NCBI GenBank assembly: GCA_910588875.1
Contig: CAJURT010000024.1
Coordinates: forward strand, 1-57,164
Reading direction: 5' to 3'
Length of the DNA stretch: 57,164 nucleotides
From: an uncultured Lachnospiraceae bacterium
GTDB taxonomy: Bacteria > Bacillota > Clostridia > Lachnospirales > Lachnospiraceae
Shown: piece after piece, positions 9,032 to 17,517 of the stretch
Numbering within the stretch: position 1 is the stretch's first letter
How the letters are laid out: every line of letters begins with the position of its first letter
Program-made: the position numbers and the translations under genes
Notes under the pieces: model-generated
Database searches by the model: none
Seen by the model: the letters and a program-made list of their open reading frames with translations, nothing else
Told to the model about the DNA's origin: nothing

Positions 9032-10108
9032 TTACCCTACAACCTCCAACTCCTTAGAATCCCGGTTCAGGCTCACCGCCCCGTCCTTCGTCACCAGCAT
9101 CAGATCCTCGATCCGCACGCCCAGTTCCCCCGGCAGATAGATCCCCGGCTCGCAGGAAAAGATCATCCCTTCCTCCACCACATCCGTATTCACCGCCGAC
9201 ACATCTCCCGCATCATGGACCTCAATCCCGATGCAATGCCCCAGCCGGTGGGTGAAATAGGGGCCATACCCCGCCTCAGTGATAATGTCCCGGGCCACCT
9301 TATCGATATCGCAGAACCGCATTCCCGGCTTCATCACTGCCTGGGCCGCCAGATTGGCCTTCTTTACGATCTCATAGACCTCCCGGCCTTTGTCACTGGC
9401 ACTCTTGTAGAAAAAGGTCCTTGTCATGTCCGAACAGTAGCCATTCTTCTTGCAGCCCACATCAAAGAGCACACAGTCCCCCTCTTTTAAAACTGTGCCG
9501 TCTGGCTTGTGATGCCCGACCGCCGCATTCGCCCCAAAGCTGACCAGCGGCCCGAAGGAGGGGCCCTCGGTTCCCAGTTCCTTATAGATGGCATTCATCC
9601 CTGCCGCAATCTCCAGTTCCGTCACGCCTTCCTTAATCAGCCCCCGGAACCTGGCCATAGCCGCGTCATTCAGCTGGGATGCCAGGATCATCTTCTCCTT
9701 CTCCTCCTCATCCTTGATCCGGCGGGCCTTATCCACGCACTCCGAGGCATTCTGATAACCGCTGCCCGCCCCCAGTTCCATCAGTTCCAGCAAAAACTTC
9801 GCTGCCATCTTCTTGTCGATCCCCAGCACCTTATCATGATCCGTATACCCGGAAATGATCTCACACCCGGGATCCGTGTCCGAGAACCAGACCTTCTCAA
9901 TCCCGATATCCCCCTCAACGGTAAACAGCTTATTCACAAACAGCTTGTGGTTCCCCTTCTTATTTAAATAAAGAGCCAGCAGCCGCTCATTGGGCAGAAT
10001 CCATCTCCCCGTCAGATAATACACGGAAGGCGGGTCACTGATCAGCATCTGCTCCAGCCCCTTCTCCTCCATATTTTTCAGCACCCTCGCCACTCTCTCC
10101 TCAAACAT
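9032..10108 (-). CDS. M24-family metallopeptidase (Xaa-Pro dipeptidase/aminopeptidase-like)
   Basis: This is a 358-residue cytoplasmic pita-bread-fold enzyme, probably cleaving dipeptides or other amide bonds. The N-terminal creatinase-like domain spans about residues 1-125. The catalytic domain keeps all five metal ligands: two Asp in LFDVGCKKNGYCSDMTRTFF, His in GHCIGIEVHDAG, and two Glu in SCEPGIYLPGELGVRIED. It is the last gene of the operon that begins with the cysteine desulfidase and follows the AbgT transporter by 62 bp. The context suggests that it cleaves a substrate brought in by that transporter. Substrate specificity cannot be read from the sequence. Confidence 0.88.
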   Translation of the reverse strand: MFEERVARVLKNMEEKGLEQMLISDPPSVYYLTGRWILPNERLLALYLNKKGNHKLFVNKLFTVEGDIGIEKVWFSDTDPGCEIISGYTDHDKVLGIDKKMAAKFLLELMELGAGSGYQNASECVDKARRIKDEEEKEKMILASQLNDAAMARFRGLIKEGVTELEIAAGMNAIYKELGTEGPSFGPLVSFGANAAVGHHKPDGTVLKEGDCVLFDVGCKKNGYCSDMTRTFFYKSASDKGREVYEIVKKANLAAQAVMKPGMRFCDIDKVARDIITEAGYGPYFTHRLGHCIGIEVHDAGDVSAVNTDVVEEGMIFSCEPGIYLPGELGVRIEDLMLVTKDGAVSLNRDSKELEVVG

Positions 10109-10170
10109 CTCCGTCCTCCTTCTTTTCTTTCCGCATTCTTTAAAGGTTCCGGTTCCGGCGCATCATTCTC

Positions 10171-11745
10171 TTATCCGATGGTATAGAACACCGGAGCCCC
10201 AGGTCCTAAGGGCAGGTTCAGGATCATCCACAGCGCCAGCATGGCAGCCCAGCTTACCAGGAAGGCCATGGAATAGGGCAGCATGGAAGAAACCAGGGTT
10301 CCCCAGCCCGTATCCTTATCGTACTTCTTCATCACGGTCAATATGTAAGGAATCCAGGCAATGACCGGCGCGATGATATTGGTGGTGCTGTCACCGATCC
10401 GGTAGGCCACCTGGGTCAGCTCCGGGGACAGGCCCATTTTCATAAACATGGGCACAAATACCGGTGCAAAGATGGCATACTTGGCGGAAGCCGAGGCCAT
10501 GAACAGGTTGACAAATCCGGCCACCAGGATAAAGCACATCATCAGTCCCACGGAATTAATATTCAGGCTCTGCAAAAATTCCGCACCCTTAAAGGACAGA
10601 ATCCGCCCGATATTGGTTTTTCCAAAATAATTGGTGAACTGGGCAGCCACAAATGCCATGGCAATAAACCCGGAAATGGAGGCAATGGACTTGTTGAAGG
10701 AGGCCACCACATCCTTGTCACTCTTAAAGCTGCCGCAAAGCTTGCCGTACACAAAGGATGGAATAAAGAACAACAGCGTAAACAAAGGAATGATGGCATT
10801 CATCAGGGTGGATCCCTCAATCAGGCTTCCCGTCTCCGGATTCCTCATAAAGGAGCCCTTGGGGATACAGCAGATCACATAAATTGCCGCAATCGCCACA
10901 AATACCCAGTTGGCCACCCGCAGCGCCTTCTCTTCCTTATCCGTCAGTTCATTGGAAACCTCCACCAGGGTGCCGTCCCCGTTCTCCTTGTACGGCCCCA
11001 GCCTGGGGATAACCACCAGTTCCGTAATCAGGGTTCCCACCACGGTAATCAAGATCGTGGAAGCAATCATAAAAAACCAGTTAGACAGAGGAGTCACATT
11101 GTAGGCCGGATCCAGGGTCTGGGCAGCTGCCGTGGAAAAGCCGGACAGAGTGGCGTCTGCGGAACCGATCAGCAGGTTTGCGGAAAACCCGCCGGACACC
11201 CCGGCAAAGCCTGCCGCCACACCGGCCAGAGGATGCTTCTTATAAGCCTTAAAGATCATGGCCGCCAGGGGGATGAATACCACATACCCTGCATTTTCCG
11301 CCACATTGGTCATAACGCCGATAAACACCACCATAGGAGTCACCAGCTGTGCCGGAGTGATCTTCACCACCTTGTGAATCAGTCCGTTCAGCCAGCCGGA
11401 ACTCTCCGCCACACCGATACCCAGCATGATCACCACCGTAAATCCCAGAGGCGCATAATTGGTAAAGTTGGTCACGGCCGAGGTCAGCATATACTGCAAT
11501 CCCGAGATACTGAACAGGCTCACCACACTCACCGTGGTTTCCTCCACCGTGCCGCTGCCGGAATTGTACATCTCACCGGTGGCACTCCACCCCATAGCGG
11601 CGCCGATTCCGGAAAGCACTACCACAAACACTGCCAGATAAAAGAAAATCGTAAGCGGGGTCGGCAGTTTGTTTCCCGCCACCTCAATCATGTCGAGGAA
11701 GCGCAGAATAAAGGAACGCTTTGTTGTCTGAGTCTTGTCTTTCAT
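10171..11745 (-). CDS. AbgT-family transporter
   Basis: This is a 524-residue inner-membrane protein with many hydrophobic helices. AbgT in E. coli imports p-aminobenzoyl-glutamate, while some relatives export antimetabolites. Family features seen are FILRFLDMIEVAGNKLPTP at the N-terminus, SGFSANLLIGSADATLSGFS, and IGDSTTNIIAPVIAWIPYI near the end. It lies between the flavoprotein and the M24 peptidase. A transporter plus a cytoplasmic amidase or peptidase is the pattern of the AbgAB-AbgT system, but no AbgA/B-type M20 hydrolase is present here. The substrate is unknown; a peptide or acylated amino acid is plausible. Confidence 0.9.
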   Translation of the reverse strand: MKDKTQTTKRSFILRFLDMIEVAGNKLPTPLTIFFYLAVFVVVLSGIGAAMGWSATGEMYNSGSGTVEETTVSVVSLFSISGLQYMLTSAVTNFTNYAPLGFTVVIMLGIGVAESSGWLNGLIHKVVKITPAQLVTPMVVFIGVMTNVAENAGYVVFIPLAAMIFKAYKKHPLAGVAAGFAGVSGGFSANLLIGSADATLSGFSTAAAQTLDPAYNVTPLSNWFFMIASTILITVVGTLITELVVIPRLGPYKENGDGTLVEVSNELTDKEEKALRVANWVFVAIAAIYVICCIPKGSFMRNPETGSLIEGSTLMNAIIPLFTLLFFIPSFVYGKLCGSFKSDKDVVASFNKSIASISGFIAMAFVAAQFTNYFGKTNIGRILSFKGAEFLQSLNINSVGLMMCFILVAGFVNLFMASASAKYAIFAPVFVPMFMKMGLSPELTQVAYRIGDSTTNIIAPVIAWIPYILTVMKKYDKDTGWGTLVSSMLPYSMAFLVSWAAMLALWMILNLPLGPGAPVFYTIG

Positions 11746-11822
11746 ACTTCAAGTTCTCCTTTTTGTGTTTATATTTCAGGTAATTACTGCAATTACCTGT
11801 CCTGCGTTTTTACTCCTTTTTA

Positions 11823-13178
11823 CTACTTCGCCGTATTGGAGGCAATCAGAGCCGCATCCCACACCCCGGAAAACGGCGGCGAGTAGCACAGATCCATGAA
11901 TCCCATCTCATCCACCGTCAGCCCTGCGTAGATGGCGATGGCATAATAGTTGGCACGAGGCACCACAATTCCCTGCCCCCAGGTCTCCGCCCCTAACACC
12001 ACCCGGGTTTTGGCATCATAGATCAGCTTGATATTCAGCTTCTCTTTCCCATAGTAGTTGGCATAGCTGTTGCCGGTAATAGTATTCACCTTAAAATCCA
12101 GCCCCGCAGCCAAAGCATCCTTCTCCGACAGCCCTACCTTGGCCGCATCCATTCCAAACAGACGCAAAGCCGAACTGCCGATCAGCTTAAAGGGCTTGGG
12201 GGTTGCACCGCCTAAGATGTCCCCGATAATCCGCCCCTGCTTGTTGGCATTGGTTCCCAGAGGCGCATACTGGTACTGGCCTGTGATTGCCGAGTGCATA
12301 ATGCTGCAGTCCCCTGCCGCGTACACGTCCTTAACGCTGGTCTCCATCCGCTCATTGACGCAGATCGCACCGTTTTTCGCCTTTTCCACATTCCTGATAA
12401 AATCCGTACAGGGCGCAATCCCGGCGCTGTTGATCAAAAAGTCCACGGGAATCTCTTCCGTCTGCACCTGGCCGTCCGCACCCTTACACTCCAACCGGGC
12501 TGCGGTGATGGTTCCGTTTTCCGCCACCAGTTCCTTCACCAGGGTTCCTGTCCGCACCGCCACCCCGTTTTTCGTAAGTTCCGCCTCCAAAGCTTCACTG
12601 ACCTCCGTGTCAAAGGCAGGCAGAATATGGGGGGCCAGTTCCACTATGGTCACGCTCTTCCCGTAATGGCGGCAGGCCTCCGACACCTCCAGACCGATAA
12701 AGCCGGCGCCCACAATCACCACATTCTCTGTCTTTTCTTCCAGAAGCGCTTTCTTCACCCGGGTTCCGTCCGCCACGTTCCGAATCTCATACAGATTCCC
12801 ATACTCCTTGTCAAAGGGCGGGAAATGCCGCACCCCGGCGCCGCTGCCCACTACCAGCTTGTCATAGCTGTCCGTAAATACCTCGCCGCTCTTTAGATTC
12901 TTCACGGTCACCGTCTTTGCCTCTGTGTCCACGTCTGTCACCTCATGCCAGGTCTTCACGGGAATCCCGCTCTTTGCAAATTCCTCCGCCGTCCGGGCAA
13001 TCAGTTCGCTTCCCTGGCGGATGTGGTCCGAGATATAAAAGGGAATCCCGCAGGCGCCGTAGGAGACCTCCTCCCCCTTCTCATACACCACGATCTCTGC
13101 CTGGTCTTTCAAAAGCCGTTTCATCTTGGAGGCTGCCGACATCCCTGCCGCCACGCCGCCGATAATCACAACCTTCAC
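11823..13178 (-). CDS. CoA-disulfide reductase/NADH oxidase-type flavoprotein
   Basis: This is a 451-residue FAD- and NAD(P)H-dependent oxidoreductase. The FAD motif IIGGVAAGMSAASKMKR begins at residue 5. Cys43 in SYGACGIPFY is at the position of the single active-site cysteine of CoA-disulfide reductase and Nox enzymes. The NAD motif is VIVGAGFIGLEVSEA and the second FAD motif is DVYAAGDCS. No rhodanese domain is fused. Its stop is followed by abgT, and its start overlaps the symporter stop by 4 bases. In this operon the likely job is reducing a disulfide such as cystine or a mixed CoA disulfide; that role is inference. Confidence 0.88.
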   Translation of the reverse strand: MKVVIIGGVAAGMSAASKMKRLLKDQAEIVVYEKGEEVSYGACGIPFYISDHIRQGSELIARTAEEFAKSGIPVKTWHEVTDVDTEAKTVTVKNLKSGEVFTDSYDKLVVGSGAGVRHFPPFDKEYGNLYEIRNVADGTRVKKALLEEKTENVVIVGAGFIGLEVSEACRHYGKSVTIVELAPHILPAFDTEVSEALEAELTKNGVAVRTGTLVKELVAENGTITAARLECKGADGQVQTEEIPVDFLINSAGIAPCTDFIRNVEKAKNGAICVNERMETSVKDVYAAGDCSIMHSAITGQYQYAPLGTNANKQGRIIGDILGGATPKPFKLIGSSALRLFGMDAAKVGLSEKDALAAGLDFKVNTITGNSYANYYGKEKLNIKLIYDAKTRVVLGAETWGQGIVVPRANYYAIAIYAGLTVDEMGFMDLCYSPPFSGVWDAALIASNTAK

Positions 13179-14524
13179 TTTCTCACCTTCCTTTCCACAA
13201 ATATGGCATTTGCCATACAGCCGGTCACATTGATCAATGTCCTGGGCACATCCCCGATGGGGTCAATGGCAATCATTGCCCCCAGACCCGGCACTGCCTC
13301 TGTCAGGCCGGCACCCAGAACCGCCGCAAACTCCGCCATGGTGGCTGTACCCGGAAGATCCGTGATTCCATAGGACATCAGGACAATCACTGCCACCAGC
13401 AAAATCACCATCCCCGGCGTCATCACCACACCGGACAATCCGGCGGCAAACACTGCCGCCATGGCCGGAAACAGTGCCCCGCAGCCCTGCATCCCGGAAG
13501 AGATGGCATAGGCTGACACCAGATCCGTCACCTCCCGGTTCAGCCCCAGCCCTTCTGCCAGAGCCTTCTGGGCCTCCGGCAGGCACGCGGAACCGGAACG
13601 GGTCTTTAAGGCCTTCACCATCGCTTCCTTCCCTGCCCGGAAAAAGGAAGCCGGCCCCACACCGGAAATGCCTGCTAAAAGCAGCTGCACCAGCAGCATC
13701 AGGGCCGCGCCCAGGCAGAGCACCAACAGCATCTTCACCAGCATGAGAAGCACCATCACCCCGTACCGGACGGTAAGGGAGGCCATAATCGCCGCAGCCC
13801 CCATGGGCTTGTAGGCAATGATCGTCTTGCACACGCTGGTTCCCACGGAAAAAGCCCCCTCGGTAAGGTCAAACACCGGCTTCACCGTATCCATGTATTT
13901 TCCTGACATCCTCCGGGCTGCGATTCCCACATAAATGCCAAACACAAAGATCCCGATCACATTGGCGGCCAGCAAATCCCAGCCTATTCCCGCCGGAATC
14001 ACATCGGCAATCAATTCCACCATACCCTCGCCGTTTTCCACGCTCCAGGAAAATACCTCTGCTTTCTCACCTGGCATCACCCCGACCTGAAATGCCAGTC
14101 CCAGGCAGGCGGCAATCAAGGCACTGACTGCCATCATCCCGGTATTGACACGTTTTTTCCAGCGAGTCAGGGGAGAGACCTGCTTCTCTGCCGGCGTGTG
14201 AAGCACCAGCCGGACAGAAGCCAAAAACACCATAGGCAGAATCAGGCACACAAACAGGGACAAATACCCCCGTGCCACCAGCCCGAACCAGGCATTGAAG
14301 CTCTCCAGGACCGGTTCCCGGTCTGTCTGGCTATAGGCCCAGGCCGCCAGCCCGAATAATGTCCCGGCCCCGCTCCCCATCAGCACCCGCATGGCAAAGC
14401 TGAATTTCTTCTTCGGCAGTCGGGAAAGCCCCACAAGCATGGCAAAAAACAAGGCCACGCCCACCAAGCATTCCCCATGCCCTTCGGCTATATTCAAAAG
14501 TCTGAGAATATCGTTTCCACTCAT
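13175..14524 (-). CDS. Dicarboxylate/amino-acid:cation symporter, TcyP-like (probable cystine uptake)
   Basis: This is a 449-residue membrane protein of the DAACS (SDF) family. By memory of TcyP, similar segments include WFGLVARGYLSLFVCLILPMV, the serine-rich hairpin KTRSGSACLPEAQ, SGMQGCGALFPAMAAVF and the C-terminal PRTLINVTGCMANAI. These resemble B. subtilis TcyP, a cystine symporter, more than glutamate or C4-dicarboxylate carriers. It lies between the cysteine desulfidase and the disulfide reductase, with a 4-base overlap to the latter. Context and sequence together point to cystine import. A different dicarboxylate or amino-acid substrate cannot be excluded. Confidence 0.8.
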   Translation of the reverse strand: MSGNDILRLLNIAEGHGECLVGVALFFAMLVGLSRLPKKKFSFAMRVLMGSGAGTLFGLAAWAYSQTDREPVLESFNAWFGLVARGYLSLFVCLILPMVFLASVRLVLHTPAEKQVSPLTRWKKRVNTGMMAVSALIAACLGLAFQVGVMPGEKAEVFSWSVENGEGMVELIADVIPAGIGWDLLAANVIGIFVFGIYVGIAARRMSGKYMDTVKPVFDLTEGAFSVGTSVCKTIIAYKPMGAAAIMASLTVRYGVMVLLMLVKMLLVLCLGAALMLLVQLLLAGISGVGPASFFRAGKEAMVKALKTRSGSACLPEAQKALAEGLGLNREVTDLVSAYAISSGMQGCGALFPAMAAVFAAGLSGVVMTPGMVILLVAVIVLMSYGITDLPGTATMAEFAAVLGAGLTEAVPGLGAMIAIDPIGDVPRTLINVTGCMANAIFVERKVRK

Positions 14525-14595
14525 CCCTGTCTTACTCCTCCTTCTGCATAATCAAGCGTGCCCTGGCAAGAATGAATTGATCACACGCTCCTGAT

Positions 14596-15873
14596 TTAAC
14601 AATCCGTCATAATCTGGATAATCTCCTTATCCGTCTCCCTCATGCCTTCCTTGCCCAGGCGTCCCACGTTGCGGATGGTATTCTCCACACCCTTGGAGAT
14701 AATCCCGTCCCCGCCCCGGAACTGCTGTCCGTTGATGTACATCTGATATCCCAGAATCCCCGCATCCACCGCAGCCGCAATCTTCCCGGCACAGGAGGGC
14801 TTTGCCCCGTCACAGATGATTCCCGAAACAATAGCCAGGGCATTGACCAGGGTGTGGGCAATGGCGGCATAATCCCCGCCCAAAAGACAGGCGATCCCGC
14901 ACCCGGCGCCGCATCCCGCGCTGACCGCGCCGCAGTAGGCTGACAGGCGTCCGATTCCCGTTTTCTGGTGAATGGTCACCAGATTGGAAAGCACCAGGGC
15001 CCGGTACAGTTCCTCCTCCGATACCTTCAGTTCCTTTGCATACTCGATCACCGGCAGGGAAGCCGTCATCCCCTGGTTTCCGCTTCCGGAATTGATGATC
15101 ACCGGCATTTCACAGCCGCTCATCCTGGCATCCGACCCGGCTGCTGCAACCGCCCTTGCCCGCACCCGGATATCATCCCCGTAGGCCTTTATAAGCACGC
15201 TTCCGATATTGGCGCCCCAGTCATGCTCCAGCCCTTCCCTGGAGATGGCGCTGTTGTACTCGATCTGGCGACCGATCAGTTCCCTTACATCCTCCAGCTC
15301 CACGGTCTTGGCAAAATCATAAATATCCTTCACATTCAAAAGGCTCCGGTCTGCCATCTGCGCCTCCTCTGTGGCCATGACTCCCATCTCGTACAGCTTT
15401 TCCCCATCCTTCTCAATCAATACAATATTCGTGTGATAATTGGCAATCCGCACTTTGGCATAGGAGCCATCCCCGTACAAGGTCACGATCATATCCAGGA
15501 GTTCATCTGTCTCCAGGGCCTTCACCTGAATCTGGGTTTTCTCCATATACTCCTTGATCTGAACCTTCTGCTCCTGGGTCACCCCGGCAATCACCTCCAG
15601 GACACGTCCCGCATCTCCTGCCACCACACCTGCTGCCGCAGCAGCCTCGATGCCCTTGAGGCCTCCGGTATTGGGCACAATCACACTCTTCACATTTTTC
15701 ACAATGTTACCGCTGGCCTCCACCACACAGCGCTCCGGCAGAATCCCCAGCACTTCCCTGGCCTTAGCCGCACAATAAGCCAGTGCAATGGGCTCCGTAC
15801 ACCCCATGGCCGGAACCAGTTCTTCCTTCAGAATCTGCACATACGTCTGATACTGAATGCCTGTACGTTCCAT
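14596..15873 (-). CDS. cyuA: L-cysteine desulfidase, CyuA/YhaM (UPF0597) family
   Basis: This family degrades L-cysteine to pyruvate, ammonia and sulfide with a [4Fe-4S] cluster. From the start at 15873 the protein has 425 residues. Cys25 in PAMGCTEPIALAY matches the cluster cysteine of the archaeal enzyme. Further cysteines sit in SAYCGAVSAGCGAGCGIACL and GIICDGAKPSCAGK. I place the start at MERTGIQYQ because GGAGG lies 7 bases upstream; an ATG at 15897 has no such site. It is the first gene of a five-gene operon with a consensus promoter at 15937-15965. Serine dehydratase activity is the main alternative. Confidence 0.88.
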   Translation of the reverse strand: MERTGIQYQTYVQILKEELVPAMGCTEPIALAYCAAKAREVLGILPERCVVEASGNIVKNVKSVIVPNTGGLKGIEAAAAAGVVAGDAGRVLEVIAGVTQEQKVQIKEYMEKTQIQVKALETDELLDMIVTLYGDGSYAKVRIANYHTNIVLIEKDGEKLYEMGVMATEEAQMADRSLLNVKDIYDFAKTVELEDVRELIGRQIEYNSAISREGLEHDWGANIGSVLIKAYGDDIRVRARAVAAAGSDARMSGCEMPVIINSGSGNQGMTASLPVIEYAKELKVSEEELYRALVLSNLVTIHQKTGIGRLSAYCGAVSAGCGAGCGIACLLGGDYAAIAHTLVNALAIVSGIICDGAKPSCAGKIAAAVDAGILGYQMYINGQQFRGGDGIISKGVENTIRNVGRLGKEGMRETDKEIIQIMTDC

Positions 15874-15936
15874 ACCCTGTCCTCCTATGAAATTCATATT
15901 TAGTTTATGGGAAATTTATTGAATATTTATAAATAG

Positions 15937-15965
15937 AATATAGTACTTTGAGACCGGTTTGTCAA
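15937..15965 (-). promoter_or_regulatory. Promoter of the cyuA operon
   Basis: On the minus strand the -35 is TTGACA (15960-15965) and the -10 is TATATT (15937-15942), with a 17-base spacer. The flanks are very AT-rich. No clear operator is seen. Confidence 0.85.
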
Positions 15966-16018
15966 TCATTATAATAAAATTTTTTTACAATAATAAAAAA
16001 TTCTGTCACCATTTACTG

Positions 16019-16066
16019 CCAATGTCAGGAAGTTAAGCATTTCTTGAGAGGTACGCCAGGGAAAAA
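16019..16066. repeat. Degenerate terminus of the 311-bp MITE family
   Basis: CCAATGTCAGGAAGTTAAG matches the ends of the element at 39123-39433. The downstream GGTACGCCAGGGAAA resembles GGTACGCTAAGGAAA in that element's right arm. No second arm is seen, so it looks like a remnant. The rest of the 302-bp gap between cyuA and rpn holds only the two promoters. Confidence 0.55.
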
Positions 16067-16085
16067 TCTCTTTGCGGAAAAAATA

Positions 16086-16114
16086 TTGCTTTCTGACTAT
16101 GATTCCACTATAAT
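16086..16114 (+). promoter_or_regulatory. Promoter of the rpn locus
   Basis: On the plus strand the -35 is TTGCTT (16086-16091) and the -10 is TATAAT (16109-16114), with a 17-base spacer. It lies 62 bases before the rpn ATG. Confidence 0.6.
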
Positions 16115-16404
16115 AAAAGAAGAACTATGGGTCAGAAGGGCGTATTTCGTACAATCAAGAAAACAGAAGACTTAAATGAAAGAAGCGAAACTCACGATCA
16201 GAGACAGCGTGTTCTCGGATCTGTTCAGGGACAAAAAGTATCTTCTTAAACTTTACCAGACCCTGCACCCGGAGGACATGGAAACAACAGAGGATGACCT
16301 TGTAGATGTGACGATACAGAACGTCCTGACGAATGACCTTTATAATGACCTGGGTTTCCGCAACAAGGACCGCATCGTGATCCTTGCGGAAGCGCAGTCA
16401 ACCT

Positions 16405-16565
16405 AGTGTCTTGACCGCATTATATCTGGCGAAACTCCTTGTCTATTTGCCCACCTGCTGCGTTGGATTTTCTAGCCGTAGCCACCGCTACGCCGTCGAA
16501 AATCCGCCTTGCAGATGAACAAATATCCTGCAGAGTTTCGCCAGATATAATGCGGTCAAGGCACT
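16405..16565. mobile_element. 161-bp palindromic MITE-like insertion in rpn
   Basis: The ends are 33-bp inverted repeats with one mismatch: AGTGTCTTGACCGCATTATA at 16405 and its complement ending at 16565. The interior is also largely self-complementary (TATTTG and GGATTTTC arms) around a core CGTAGCCACCGCTACG-like segment. It encodes no transposase. I see no clean target duplication; the flanks join to almost the expected codon with about one base lost. It would fold into one long hairpin. Confidence 0.85.
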
Positions 16566-16975
16566 TGAGCGTCAACATCGTTGTACGGGCGTTTTTGTAC
16601 CTGGCACAGACTTGGAATGATTACATTGAGACAACTAATCAGAACCGTTATGGAAGCAGAAAACTGAGCCTGCCAAGGCCGGAGATGTATGTTATATTTT
16701 CCGGAAACCGTCAGGAGAAACCGGAATACTTAAGCCTGACGGATGAATTCTTTGGCGGGGAAAAAGGCTTCCTGGACATCAGAGTAAAGATGCTCTATGG
16801 GGATGGGAAAAATGACATCATCAGCCAATATGTAAATTTCACCAAAATATACCAGGAGCAGTCAGGACTCTATGGCAGGACTAAGGAAGCTGTTCAGGAG
16901 ACAATCCGTATTTGTAAGGACAGAGACGTGTTAAAAGAGTATCTCTTAAGCCATGAGAAGGAGGTTGTGAGCATC

Positions 16976-17209
16976 ATGATGGCATTATTTGATCAGGAAA
17001 AAGCAGTGGAACAGTTTGGTTATGAAAAAATGCAGGAAGGCCGCAAGGAAGGCCGCAAGGAAGGCCGCGAGGAAGGCCGGATCAGACAAGCAAAGAAAAC
17101 AGCGGTTAACATGCTAAAGGATGGAGAATCTTTGGATAAAATAGCAAGGTTTCTGGAAGTTCCGATTAATATGATTCAGTCCTGGGCAAAAGGGTGTGAT
17201 GATCTATGA
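16976..17209 (+). CDS. Candidate internally translated Rpn C-terminal protein (RpnS-like)
   Basis: Inside the broken rpn frame, ATGATG at 16976 is preceded by a strong AAGGAGGT (GGAGG at 16960-16964, 11 bases away). It would give a 77-residue protein, MMALFDQEKAVEQFGYEKMQ, then a GRKEGRKEGREEGR linker and a small HTH-like C-terminus (SLDKIARFLEVPINMIQSW). E. coli Rpn genes are reported to encode such an intragenic small protein that restrains the nuclease. The frame is unaffected by the upstream insertion. Expression is inferred only from the ribosome-binding site and from the fact that the tandem copy starts at exactly this codon. Confidence 0.5.
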   Translation: MMALFDQEKAVEQFGYEKMQEGRKEGRKEGREEGRIRQAKKTAVNMLKDGESLDKIARFLEVPINMIQSWAKGCDDL

Positions 17210-17517
17210 TGGCATTATTTGATCAGGAAAAAGCAGTGGAACAGTTTGGTTATGAGAAAATGCAGGAAGGCCGGGAGATAGGCCACAAGGAAGGCCTCGA
17301 AGAAGGCCGGATTAGACAGGCAAAGAAAACGGCGGTTAACACGCTGAAGGATGGGGAATCTATGGATAAGATAACAAGGCTTCCGGAAGTTCCGGCTGAT
17401 ACAATCCGCACATGGGTCAAAAAATCGGATGTGCTAGTACAACCCGGGCGCCTGATTCCTGATACTGCGGTTCCATCCCATTCTTCCCCGGCTATTCTCT
17501 CATCCAAACTTCGCTGA
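17206..17517 (+). CDS. Tandem second copy of the Rpn C-terminal tail
   Basis: This 103-residue frame begins at the same MMALFDQEKAVEQFGYEKMQ as the internal frame 230 bp upstream. The first 50 bases are identical, and the copies diverge after that. It keeps the Glu/Gly-rich linker (GREIGHKEGLEEGR) and the HTH-like segment (SMDKITRLPEVPADTIRTW). It then ends in about 35 unrelated residues, which may be read-through. Its ATG overlaps the TGA of the upstream frame (ATGA), so translation could be coupled. It has no nuclease part. It may be a stand-alone antitoxin-like tail or simply debris from recombination between Rpn paralogues. Confidence 0.5.
   Translation: MMALFDQEKAVEQFGYEKMQEGREIGHKEGLEEGRIRQAKKTAVNTLKDGESMDKITRLPEVPADTIRTWVKKSDVLVQPGRLIPDTAVPSHSSPAILSSKLR

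Larger units (their letters stand above)
16176..17209 (+). pseudogene. Rpn-family recombination-promoting nuclease, interrupted by a 161-bp element
   Basis: Rpn proteins are PD-(D/E)XK nucleases, reported as recombination-promoting and in some cases anti-phage. The first 76 residues (MKEAKLTIRDSVFSDLF to the catalytic E-x-Q in VILAEAQST) are intact. A TAG stop then arises at the junction with the inserted palindrome (16405-16565). The sequence resumes as SVNIVVRAFLYLAQTW, in the frame where an intact gene would read TWS. The rest is well preserved: EMYVIFSGNRQEKPEYLSL, a Gly-Arg-Lys-Glu repeat linker and a C-terminal HTH-like tail. The full nuclease cannot be made. It is the only plus-strand locus in the window. 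Confidence 0.85.

Noticed and set aside
13263..13832. A 189-codon second frame on the minus strand within the symporter gene
   Set aside because: It is a Gly- and Ala-rich frame-shifted shadow of the membrane protein without a start signal.
14968..15903. A 311-codon plus-strand frame opposite cyuA
   Set aside because: It is an antisense shadow of the desulfidase gene and would need to run through that operon's leader.
17041..17084. 12-bp tandem repeats (GGCCGCAAGGAA type) inside rpn
   Set aside because: They encode the Gly-Arg-Lys-Glu linker usual in Rpn-family tails and are coding repeats, not a separate element.
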